Positions 1 through 11,061 of a stretch of 64,000 bases of DNA are shown here, piece after piece (the stretch's first letter is position 1; each line of letters opens with the position of its first letter). Source of the DNA: Luzula sylvatica. Taxonomy: Eukaryota > Streptophyta > Magnoliopsida > Poales > Juncaceae. The notes below the pieces were generated by a model. That model was given only the letters and a program-made list of their open reading frames with translations, was not told the origin of the DNA and made no database searches. Both the position numbers and the translations under genes were made by a program. The stretch spans positions 15,560,591-15,624,590 of the forward strand of contig OX326957.1 in NCBI GenBank assembly GCA_946800325.1, read 5' to 3'.

Positions 1-165
1 TTTTATATAATACTAAGTAAGTGATATTTGTGTTTTTGTTTAAACAATTTTAATATTAAAAATTTCAAAACTTAACATAAATGAAAAAATAATTTACCTA
101 TTATATATAAATAATTGCTTAAACTTATAAACATATACTGAATAAAATTGTTATTTTGTAAGTTG

Positions 166-1261
166 TGATGGGGAATATCCTCGACCCCGGGCCCGCGCAG
201 CGGAATGAAGGCCCGGTTCGATTCCCCGATTCCCGAGATCACGCCACGACTTCGAGGGTACGATGCGAATAGAAGGACAGATTCATACCAGTGCCAAATT
301 GATGGCACACGAAGGGTTGATCGCCGCCTTCTATTTCCTTTGGTGTCACGTTGGTGACTAGCCCGTACGTCCCATACCGCACGTCTCCCACCGTTTCGAC
401 ACGCCTCGGGTTGTCTTCGTGCGTTCCATGCCCGCATGATTCCACAGCCCGTTACTCGATTACTTCTCCGGTTTGATCACAACGAAGAGCCACATGTGTC
501 GCTCCTCTACCCGTATCCACCGTGAGTCGTAGCACCTCGGTCGCGGATGCACCTGCCTAGACGATGCACCAGCGAACTTGCATGATTGCGTTTCGATTCT
601 CTAGACGGAGAAAATTATTTTCTCCTTCTCTCTCAATCTCTTCGCACTCTTTCATCAAGTGATTAGAGTCTCTTAATTTCTGGATTAATTCTAAATTAAC
701 TCCATTAATTTTCTGGTTGAACTAATCTAATTATTCAACTGGTTTGGACTGATGAGAGAGAGAGAGAAACATCCTATATATACTCCATAGGATAAGGATG
801 GGCCAAAAGGTATGTATATCTTCTATACACCTTTTCAAACAGAAAACTGCATACACCCTTTCAGTAATCTGTCAGAACGAAAATATTAAATCGTTCCAAC
901 CGACTTTGAACATTTACGAAAGTTGTAGATAATCTAATTATCTTTCCAACCCAATTTGGCCCAGCCCAATTGGAGTTCGGACCCGAAAGTTACGGCCGTT
1001 TCACTGACTGTATGTCAAACTGTCGCATCCTTTCGGTATTTCATTAGAACGATACTGATACTTCGCTCAAATGAAATATATTACAACATGAAAGTTCTAG
1101 ATAATCTCATTATCTGACTAACACAATTTGAACCATTCAAATCGGAGTTTCCTACTGAAAGTTATACCAGTTTTACTAATCTGTTTCGTATGCCCACGAA
1201 CGCGTACGTTCGTTTGTCCTACGTACCATTTTAGCGATGATCCAAAACTGTATTTCCTTCA
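166..1261 (-). repeat. Copia LTR, 3' LTR of the minus-strand element
   Basis: This 1096-bp repeat nearly matches 7659-8754. It starts TGATGGGGAATATCC and ends TTCCTTCA on the plus strand. It carries a GC-rich part (about 180-560) and an AT-rich part (about 820-1200) holding two copies of a module that also occurs in the element's leader. Small ORFs inside it appear in both LTRs and are not genes. Confidence 0.95.
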
Positions 1262-1272
1262 GTCTCCCACTC
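1262..1272 (-). other. Polypurine tract next to the 3' LTR
   Basis: The minus strand reads GAGTGGGAGAC directly before the left LTR. This is a typical Copia plus-strand priming tract and agrees with the minus-strand orientation given by the PBS. Confidence 0.8.
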
Positions 1273-3639
1273 AGTTTCAGATTTACCTAAAAGGTACTCA
1301 TGTATATCACATATACACTATATCAGAGAATCTGGCCCGCGTATCAAATACGCTAAAGCCATGCACATCCAATGTGCAAAAACTTGCAATCAAGCCCGAC
1401 ATAGTACGACTCGTTGTGTGACCGTGTAGGTTCGTTTAACGATGGCAGTAGGCCGTTTCCATGGCACTACAAGCCCATGAGCGGGATCTAGTCACTCCAT
1501 CATGGCTACCCATGTTAAAACGAAAAATGATTGTGATCATTGTGCCTATCTCGAATAGCGGTTACTAGTTCTCTTGTTTTCGATATCCGTTAATCAAAAG
1601 GCATGGTAATAGTCATCCTTATAATTTGATTAACTATACTTATTCCCCGATTCCGAGTTGATTTAACAAATTTCAATCGATATTAACCATTAATATCATT
1701 GACTCTGGCCAGAGATTTCGTTAATCGACTCATCGAGTGGCGCCTAAGAGACATCTCTTCCTTTCGGAATAAACAATTCCTATCTTGGAGACTCACATTG
1801 AATTCCGTGTTTCGGACAATACCCAATGATGACCCTTTTAACTCCCTGTTACGGTGAGCGTAAGATCATATCAAAGCATTGTGTTACGCACGTAACGCAA
1901 TCAATGATCCCCTCAAGTATGAAGAATCTAAAACCCCATCCGTCACAAGTCCATCTATAATGACTAAACCATGTCATGGACTCGCGGCTTTGGTCATATC
2001 CAATATATGTAACCTAACATATATCTACGTTCCCGATTCGACAAGCACCTTGTCCCATGATTAGCAAAACATAATCATCTCCTCGGCAAACGTACTAGTG
2101 TACGCGTTCAGTCTATCCAATAATAGAAATGCTTCTCTCTTAAGCAAGCTGATCCGCGACTAGGGATGTTTAGAAATGACACTTTAAGTGTGACGGTTTC
2201 GCTGCACATGGTCCTCAACCATGTCGACGTCCACACAAGTTCAAATCAAGGTTCATGTAACAATCATATTACACAACCCGCACACTGTTTTTATATAAGG
2301 TGAATGCATATTTAATTTAAGTAAACAAAATTTTTAAAAGGAATGCATTCATATGGACTAAGTATTTGGGTGATACAACGTTTACCTATGGGTATCTCCA
2401 TACCCATAACCTGCGAGGACTATCGTATTAGATAACTACACTCTACTCTTTTCTTCCTCCTATAGGTATCTCCATACCCATAGTCATCGCATGACAATCA
2501 CGCGCGACTAGAGAGAGCGGTCTTGTAAACGGGTCCGCACGTTCCCGCTAGTGTTAATCATCATCAGGATTGGAACATTTCCAATACCTACGATCACATC
2601 TTTTCATAAAATTTCATGGATCAATTGAAATTTTCTGAGTATTGGCTAGAAGTGGTTGTGACCTCAGCATTTTTGGCTTGTACTATTGCGTCTCACGCAA
2701 TAAACAACCATAAATCCGATAACTCGTGACTACTAGAGTTTGGTCATGTATCCTTGATCCATACCACTTTCTTTTGCGATTAATAACCGCAATATACTCG
2801 CCACCGTAAATAGAATCATAAACTATTGGTCTTGTGGAACCTTTCCACATAACCGTGTTTTCATTTAAGCAAAACATGTACACACTTTGTGATCGAAATT
2901 CGTGCTACATATTTGGACGTGCTTCATCTTTGGAAACTGTTGTTTGTTATAACTCTTTATAACCAACACGTCCTCCACACCATTATAGATAATAAATCCT
3001 GAATTCTTTCGCAAAGTATTCAAGGATAAACTTCACCTCTATCAATACAAATCCCGATGGGTTTTAAATATACATAACCATTATGTATATATTTGTATAA
3101 CCATTATACAATCACAAGAGTTAGTCTCATGTAATCGAATTACATTCAAACTCATGTGATTCCCATGAATTTTATTGACGGTGAACTAGACGCTTTATTT
3201 GTATGACAGATAGCCACATACATATCATGACAGATATAATAGATCCTAACATCAAATGTAAGGCATCATATTATTACTTTTCGCGCTGCTTGATGTCTCA
3301 CATCGAGCCGTTGAAAATTTCTGCCATTCGACATTTCGATTTATCTCCTCCAAGGAGTTTACATGTTGAAAACCATTTTCAACAATATATCGATATATGT
3401 GCTATAACTTAGAACGAGGAACTTCTTAGATCTATCCTATAGATCTTCACGCTTAATTCATAAGCGGTCTCGTCTAAATCCTTTGTCGTTACAAGAAATA
3501 TAACGCAGCTCCCACTAACCTTCATGTATACACAAAGATTCCATTCGTTTCGACAATTTTATAACAGTTTATAATTTCGTCAAAACGAATATTCCAATTC
3601 CGAGAAGCTTTCTCTAATCCATCATATGGATCGTTAAAG

Positions 3640-5420
3640 CGTGCATATCTTATCCCCGATTCTTATGAATCGACAAAACCGTAAGGTTGTGTCAAGTACA
3701 CATCCTTTCATAAAATTTCTGTCAAGAAATTCGGTTTTGACATCCATTTTGCCACATCAAATAGTCATAATATGCGACCATGGCAAGCAGAATTTCGAGA
3801 ATGTGAAAGCATGGCAACATGCGAAAACGTTTCTTCATAGTCCGACTATGAATTGCATGAAACTCTTCGCAAAAAGCCTCGCTTTACATATATGCGTATT
3901 CCTATCCATGTCGGTTCTTCATCTTGAAAAACCCACTCACATTTCACGGGTCTAACCCAGAAAGTAATGAAATCAAGTTCTAAACTTGATAATTCACATG
4001 GATCGAATCTCAGATTTCATGACACCATGTCATGTGGAATCAACTTGTCATAGCATCCTTGTAGGATATCGAATCATCATATGATTTCAATCTATCATCA
4101 TTAGCCACGATAAATCCGTATTTACCGGCTTATGATATAGCCTACTTGATCTACGAAAAATTCCTTTGTGTGTTCGACTTACGTTCATCAACTCTTGATG
4201 AAGCCATGTCAACTCTCATCGGTACAATGTTTATTTTCAAATCACGAACTCTTTCGAGATTTATTCTACTCCCACTAGCCCGAATAGAGATAAATGACAC
4301 CAAGTTCCAAACTTGTGCGCATCTAGTCCTCCTCCAAGAAGGCATCTCTTCGAGCCACGAAAATCTAATTTTCGTCGGGACGTTAGAACTAATACCCATT
4401 AGTTACCTTAAGGATACACGAACAATTTCCAGATTTGGGATTGAGTTTAACCGAAACAAATTTCGAAATACACTCACATCCTCAAATCTGTACAAGTGAC
4501 AACTTCGGAACCATTCCGATCCATATCTCATATGGCGTCTTTTGTACCGATTAGAAGGTTTATGGTCCATATCTTAATGCAACCATTCATTAGTGCCACT
4601 GTCTCAAGGGCGTATCCCCAAAATATTTTTGGGAGATCCTATTGACTTATCATTTATCGAACCATGTCCAACATGCGTTCATTTCCTCTTTTCGGACACA
4701 TCTCAATGTTCCGAATAAAGGCAATCGTGAACGATTCCACAATCATAAATGATCATCAATATTCATAACTCAAATATCGCCTCTTCGATCCTATCGAAAG
4801 GTTTAGCTCAAATACTCGACTTCTCGATCCTATCGAAAAGCTTTGATTTTCTTGCTTAGATGATTTCGTATTTCGTTTTTGAAACTCTTTGAACCTTTCA
4901 AAAGTCTCCGTTTCGGCACGCATTAAATAAATATTTTCATATCTACTTTAACCGTCCATAAACGTAACAAAATACCGATAGCCTCCTCTTGCCTCGGAAC
5001 TTATCGGAACATTACATCTAAATGTAATTTTCAATAATTCGTTGGATCTTTCTCCAACCTTTGGAGAATGATGCCATTGTCATCTTGCCTAATAAATAAG
5101 TATCGCATTAATCAATCGAATCTAATTCGAATGATTCTAGCAATCCATCATATGGAATCTAGATACGCGAATCTCGTTTATATGGCCAAGACGGCAATGC
5201 CAAAAGAAGCAATCAACCTCTTGGTTTAATCCTCCTCGGATTTCACCATTCTTTGAGTCATTAGTTTGGACAACTCTTTGTCCGAACTTTCTGTTTGGAA
5301 AACATTTTCCCAAAATACCCTTAGACATACATTTCTTTCGATCCCTTCTTTGAATTACAAGGACATCCACGCATCTATATACATTGGATTCCTCGGATAC
5401 TCCGAGCATCTCCAATTCAA
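3640..5420 (-). pseudogene. Copia pol remnant (gag-pre-integrase, integrase, reverse transcriptase)
   Basis: Minus-strand frames show broken Copia motifs in family order. At about 5140-5230 is FFWHCRLGHINE, the gag-pre-integrase zinc region. At about 4560-4690 is LDMVR followed by a stop, then a shifted frame with a WGYALETVALMN-like stretch from the end of integrase. At about 3660-3755 is a MDVKTEFLDRNF-like stretch, the RT motif usually written MDVKTAFLNG. Stops and frame changes separate all of these, so no functional polyprotein is encoded. The stretch 1270-3640 should hold the end of RT and RNase H, but I could not recognise a motif there. Confidence 0.8.
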
Positions 5421-6241
5421 TTTTAAATCACATCTCATGCAATTTCGGGATCGACTTATCTATCGAATGCATATGATATTCGGTCACGACGATCAAATCT
5501 CGTACCATCAACACACGAGTGTTAATCCAAGACCCATAAGGCGTCTCAAAATTAACCTACTCTTTGAGCCGCATCGAACCATTCAACGCGCTCTAGCTCT
5601 TGAAACTATTTCATGAGCGTTGTGTTTTACTTTCATATACACCCGAATTCTCAAAACAATTTTGAGAAATTTGCATCTATACATGCCACCACAAGGCACG
5701 TAATATCGTTCGATTCCTTCTTAAAGTTTATCGAACCCGGCTTTCTCTAAAGCCATAGCATTGAGCCCCGAATCTACCATTTCCGTGTCCAACACGTTCC
5801 TTTAAGTCTAAGAATTATTCTTTGACTATCAAGGTTAATAACGGTAATTCCGGCCCAAAAGCCATCTATCATATCGATCTCATCGATATATTTGGTGTTG
5901 CTTGAAAACATAATTCTAAACGGATGATGAAGATTAACTCCTAACCGTGCGTACTTAATCTATATGCTTATATGATGAATATATGAATGTGTTATTTTTA
6001 TCGAATCGATAACCCTCATACCGATACGGGACTCCAAGTCCATAACACTCAAGACCCATATTTTACGATCCTCCCACAAGTTGCTTTGGCAGACGAGTGG
6101 GATCTCGCTATTTAGGTAGGATTATATCCAATCGCATCCAATGCGACTCTCGAACCTTTATAGGATTTCGGTGATGGATCGTATCCTATACAATCCCAGT
6201 TCCGTGTGTGCATCCTATCCATGCCCCGAACTTCCAATCAA

Positions 6242-6420
6242 GTCGGCTTTGGCCTCAACCCTTACTGGCTTGAACGGTTAAGTCACAACCATACTCATCG
6301 TATCGTTCAAATAAACTACTAATAAGTCGGTTTTGGCCTTAACCCTTATCAGTCCCTATTTAACGCTTGCCACCCCGTCAATGACTACAATAACCCATGT
6401 CGGCTTTGGCCTTAACCCAT
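6242..6420. repeat. Three 20-21-bp spaced repeats inside the Copia leader
   Basis: GTCGGYTTTGGCCTYAACCC occurs at about 6242-6262, 6326-6346 and 6399-6420, all in the same orientation, with spacings of 84 and 73 bp. The spacers do not match one another. Confidence 0.75.
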
Positions 6421-6835
6421 GTGAGACGTAGTACCGATCATAGTGGTTGTGAATATGGAAGGCATTTCCATGACTTAAATATTATGAGGGATCATGCCAT
6501 TGCATGTTTCTAAATTCGTGACATAATCATATTATATCACTATCACAAGATTTGTAAATGCATATGATTTATTTAGGGAGATTAATTATTCTAAATAATT
6601 AATTATCTAATATGCTAGAATGTTTGATGCCGATCAAATCGATATAAAGAACTCAAAATTCCGAACTTCGTAGCCAAAGTTATCGCGAAAACAAAAACAG
6701 CATCCAGAGAAGGGTCCGTTATAACGGACTTCCCCATCCGTTGTAACGCAGGGGCCGTGGGGCGCGAGAAAACCTCGCCCGGGACGCGTCCGGGGCGCCA
6801 AAAACGGCCCCCGGGGCGGCAGAAAAATTATTTTT

Positions 6836-7385
6836 CTGCACCCTTTCGTTATTTCATTAGAACGACACTAATACTTCGCTCAAATAAAATATATTACAAC
6901 ATGAAAGTTCTAGATAATCTAATTATCTAACTAAAACAATTTGAACCATTCAAATCGGAATTTTCTACTGAAAGTTATACCAGTTTTAGTAAAATACGAA
7001 CAAACGAAAAGGTAAGTATATCCAATATACACCTTTTCAACCAGAAAACTACAGACACCTTTTCAGTATTCTGTTGAAAAAAAAATATTAAATCGTTCCA
7101 ACCGACTTTGAACGTGAACGAAAGTTCTATATAATCTTATTATCTAACTAACCCAATTGGATTGGACTCAATTGGAGTTTCGATGCGACATATACGGACG
7201 TTTTAGTCTCTGTATGTCAAACAGTCGCACCCTTTCAGTATTCCATAAAAACGACACTGATAATTCGTTCAAATGAAAAAATTTTCTGTATCAAAGTCAT
7301 AGATAATCTCATTATCTAACTACGCCAATTTGATCCAATCAATTTGGAGTTTCCCACTGAAAATTATCTTAGTTTTTCTCACTGT
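6836..7385 (-). repeat. Leader modules repeated from the LTR, each with a hairpin
   Basis: Three diverged modules of roughly 160-200 bp (about 6836-7000, 7040-7220, 7225-7385) match two modules inside each LTR (about 840-1010 and 1020-1180 in the left copy). Common blocks are CCCTTTCAGTATT, TTAGAACGACACTGAT and an inverted repeat TAGATAATCTAATTATCTA. The hairpin copies lie at 926-943, 1098-1115, 6911-6929, 7129-7145, 7300-7318, 8419-8436 and 8591-8609. The modules sit between the primer site and the first gag-pol remnant, so in the transcript they would form the untranslated leader. Confidence 0.8.
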
Positions 7386-7645
7386 TTCGTATTCTAACTT
7401 TCTGCAGATTTTGCCGTTTCGTCCGTTTTCGCTCGTTTCCAAAACGATAAATCATGAAACTTTTTCATGATCATTCCTAGATACTCTCAATCAACTTTTG
7501 ATCGATCTCTAGCGAATTCCACTTGTTAATTTAAAGGAATTTGATTTTCTCTATATGTAACATCATGCAAACGGGTACGAACTTTGATAACCCGTGCGTA
7601 TATCTAATATACGACTATGATTCGACCCTCGAATCGATGGCGATC

Positions 7646-7657
7646 GCTCTGATACCA
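7646..7657 (-). other. Primer-binding site, initiator tRNA-Met type
   Basis: The minus strand reads TGGTATCAGAGC one base inside the 5' LTR. This is the standard plant Copia primer site, complementary to the 3' end of initiator tRNA-Met. It fixes the orientation of the element. Confidence 0.93.
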
Positions 7658-7658
7658 T

Positions 7659-8754
7659 TGATGGGGAATATCCTCCACCCCGGGCCCGCGCAGCGGAATG
7701 AAGGCCCGGTTCGATTCCCCGATTCCCGAGATCACGCCACGACTTCGAGGGTACGATGCGAATAGAAGGACAGATTCATACCAGTGCCAAATTGATGGCA
7801 CACGAAGGGTTGATCGCCGCCTTCTATTTCCTTCGATGTCACGTTGGTGACTAGCCCGTACGTCCCATACCGCACGTCTCCCACCGTTTCGACACGCCTC
7901 GGGTTGTCTTCGTGCGTTCCATGCCCGCATGATTCCACAGCCCGTTACTCGATTACTTCTCCGGTTTGATCACAACGAAGAGCCACGTGTGTCGCTCCTC
8001 TACCCGTATCCACCGTGAGTCGTAGCACCTCGGTCGCGGATGCACCTGCCTAGACGATGCACCGGCGAACTTGCATGATTGCGTTTCGATTCTCTAGACG
8101 GAGAAAATTATTTTCTCCTTCTCTCTCAATCTCTTCGCACTCTTTCATCAAGTGATTAGAGTCTCTTAATTTCTGGATTAATTCTAAATTAACTCCATTA
8201 ATTTTCTGGTTGAACTAATCTAATTATTCAACTGGTTTGGACTGATGAGAGAGAGAGAGAAACATCCTATATATACTCCATAGGATAAGGATGGGCCAAA
8301 AGGTATGTATATCTTCTATACACCTTTTCAAACAGAAAACTGCATACACCCTTTCAGTAATCTGTCAGAACGAAAATATTAAATTATTCCAACCGACTTT
8401 GAACGTTTACGAAAGTTGTAGATAATCTAATTATCTTTCCAACCCAATTTGGCCCAGCCCAATTGGAGTTCGGACCCGAAAGTTATGGCCGTTTTACTGA
8501 CTGTATGTCAAACTGTCGCACTCTTTCGGTATTTCATTAGAACGATACTGATACTTCGCTCAAATGAAATATATTACAACATGAAAGTTCTAGATAATCG
8601 CATTATCTAACTAACCCAATTTGAACTATTCAAATCGGAGTTTCCTACTGAAAGTTATACCAGTGTTACTAATCTGTTTCGTATGCCCACGAACGCGTAC
8701 GTTCGTTTGTCCTACGTACCATTTTAGCGATGATCCAAAACTGTATTTCCTTCA
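7659..8754 (-). repeat. Copia LTR, 5' LTR of the minus-strand element
   Basis: This is the partner of 166-1261 and has the same length, 1096 bp. Because transcription runs on the minus strand, this copy holds the promoter that would drive the element. The differences from the other LTR are scattered single bases with no indels that I could see. Confidence 0.95.
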
Positions 8755-8759
8755 AGTTG

Positions 8760-9163
8760 TAGATTTAAAAATATCATATGATGTTAAATAATTTTTAATT
8801 GCAATTTTGGTTAACTAAAATTCGATATTATTTTTTAGTTATTTTCAACAATCGAAAGCACTGAAGCCAAATTAAAATTTGATAATTAATTAGTCATATA
8901 ATCAGCAATCTGAAATATGAATCCAAATAATATTGATAATATTTGACACATCTGATATTTACATACTTTAATTAGTATCGAATACTTTAAATTTTAATTT
9001 TAAAATATGAATAAATTTCATTTTTAAATATTCACCATAATGATTGATATGAACCAGATCACGAACCGTTTTATTTCGTAGAACTCTCTATGTATTATTT
9101 ATTATTATATATATATATAGTGGCACCCAAACAAACGGTCTCTTGATTCTTATATATATTTTT
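8760..9163. other. AT-rich intergenic DNA
   Basis: I see no gene here. There is a short TA run near 9105-9118. The last eight bases are the target duplication of the hAT-type element that follows. Confidence 0.6.
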
Positions 9164-10064
9164 CAATGTTTTAAATTGCGATATTGCGGTCCATTGCGGT
9201 CGGGTCATTTTTGCAGCGGATTGCGTTTGCGGGCGCAATTGCGGTGCAATGACCTTATTGCGGACAGTCATTGCGATATTAAATTATGTAAAAATAATAG
9301 TTTGTTTAAATATATTTTTCACAATATTTTGTATAACCATTAATATCGTAATAATTTTTTCATAATTTTCTTCTAAAAAGAATAAAAAAGTTGATTGTCC
9401 ATAAACCTTTTCAGTGTAAATAAAAGTTGATCATAAAATTTCCATTAAAATGGCAATTATACGGGATCTTTGGAATTGTATTTCGTTGAAGAATTTTTTG
9501 TCGACATCCTAAAAATATCAAAACACTATAACTCAAATTTTAAATCGAAACATCAATGAAATACAATGAAAATTACTAAATTCATACATTTATAGATGAA
9601 AATAACACATTTTAGAAGTTATATATGTTATGAGCATATTTTATCAAATATTTTGATAATAAAACATGAAAAGTAATTATTAAATAATCACAAAATTTAT
9701 GTTATAATATTTATATTAAATAATTCTCGATAAAATTACTTTAACATGTATTTTGTGTTTAATTCAGGGCAAAAGATAAAATTTCACAAATTCAAGCCCA
9801 TCATTGCATTCATCTCGTCGAGACGAGCGATTTCGATATAAATTTCATGTAATTTGGTGGAAGGATGAGAAAATTACAACGATTTGAATATTATCCGCAA
9901 TATTTGATCCGATATGGCCGCAATATCACCGATATATCGCCGCAATCTCGCTGCAATATCCGCAATTTCTCAGAAAACGATATTTTCGCAATACTTCCTT
10001 GAAATATAGCGATTCTAAATCTCGGCCCGCAATATCCGCAATATCGCCGCAATTTAAAACACTG
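9164..10064. mobile_element. hAT-type non-autonomous element, 901 bp, ATTGCG family
   Basis: The left end reads CAATGTTTTAAATTGCG and the right end, read inwards, CAGTGTTTTAAATTGCG. An exact 8-bp duplication ATATTTTT flanks the element (9156-9163 and 10065-10072). Eight-base duplications and a CA-N-TG frame are typical of the hAT superfamily. Both subterminal regions are packed with permutations of GCGATATTGCGG, and the middle is unrelated AT-rich DNA without a transposase. Sister copies lie at 10859-11053 and 55566-55671. Confidence 0.88.
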
Positions 10065-10407
10065 ATATTTTTTATATGATGTCGATGAGACCCGAACTAT
10101 AATATCTATAACATATTGTTTTATTGGAACACGCAACCAACTGAGATATGTGACCATTGACATTATTTATTATATATAAAATACATAACTTGCAATATGG
10201 AAAATGAAAAGCGTATTAGGCAAGACCATGAATTGATTTGTTTTACATCACATAAAAATTGCTTGTAAGTACATTCACGCAAATGTTAAAAAAAAATGTG
10301 AAAGAAACATGTCGATTGCATTTCCTTACTCTATAAAAAGAAAAAAATGTGAATGAGCAATTACTGCAAAAAATAATTGTGTCTTTTAGATATTTACTCA
10401 TAAATAA

Positions 10408-10441
<34 letters not shown>

Positions 10442-10858
10442 GATGTCAGAGAAAATCAAGAGAAAACTAAGGTAAATTTCTTGTTTAAAGATATCATAAA
10501 ATTATACACGAATTATGATACATTGGATTTTCTATTTTATTTTTATTTTTACGTTGCCTATTTATTAACTCGAATCATTTTTGTATAATAGATTTTGTCG
10601 GCGATGTTGTTCTCTACTCTACACACAATCGTCATTACATTGTACTGGGATTTTCTAGTACATATACATTTAAAATGTACTAGTTACTAACAATTATCAT
10701 AATTGTTACATATAATATAATTCAAATTGCGGTTTTATGAAACTAAATAATAAAAAGAGATAGTCACTAGTTTGGTTAAAATCACAATCATTTAAAAATA
10801 CACCAATATATCATTTTGCATCTGAGCATTAGATGGCCATTTTTTCAAGGCTAAATAT
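10065..10858. other. AT-rich intergenic DNA with a (TAA)n run
   Basis: There is no recognisable gene. An AAT/TAA microsatellite lies at about 10411-10442. The right edge CTAAATAT (10851-10858) is the target duplication of the next element. Confidence 0.6.
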
Positions 10859-11053
10859 CAATGTTTTAAATTGCGATATAGCGGTCCATTGCGCTTGAAC
10901 AATTATTTACACATGATCCCCGATATTGCGCCATATTGCGCCATATTGCGGCGATATTGCGGCGCTATATAGCAGGTTGCGGTGTTGCGTTTTATGAATA
11001 TTTATTGCGAATTGCGCTATTGCGGCGCAATTGCGCCGCAATTTAAATCATTG
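10859..11053. mobile_element. hAT-type MITE, 195 bp, ATTGCG family
   Basis: It starts CAATGTTTTAAATTGCG and ends with the reverse complement of CAATGATTTAAATTGCGG. The flanks are an exact 8-bp duplication CTAAATAT (10851-10858 and 11054-11061). Nearly the whole element consists of GCGATATTGCG-like units. It is much shorter than the 901-bp relative upstream and has no unrelated core. Confidence 0.9.
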
Positions 11054-11061
11054 CTAAATAT

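Larger units (their letters stand above)
166..8754 (-). mobile_element. Copia-type LTR retrotransposon, complete outline, decayed coding region
   Basis: Two 1096-bp direct repeats (166-1261 and 7659-8754) begin TG and end CA. They are flanked by an identical 5-bp duplication, AGTTG, at 161-165 and 8755-8759. The primer site next to the right LTR and the purine-rich tract next to the left LTR show that the element is transcribed from the minus strand. The internal 6.4 kb keeps gag-pre-integrase, integrase and reverse transcriptase remnants in the Copia order (integrase before RT), but no frame stays open for more than about 120 codons. A by-eye comparison of the LTRs found about 17 differences, which points to recent insertion. 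Seen directly: LTRs, TSD, PBS. Inferred: movement by proteins supplied in trans. Confidence 0.95.

Noticed and set aside
72..437. 121-codon minus ORF in the LTR, repeated at 7604-7930
   Set aside because: It lies within the LTRs and matches no domain; LTR sequence accounts for it.
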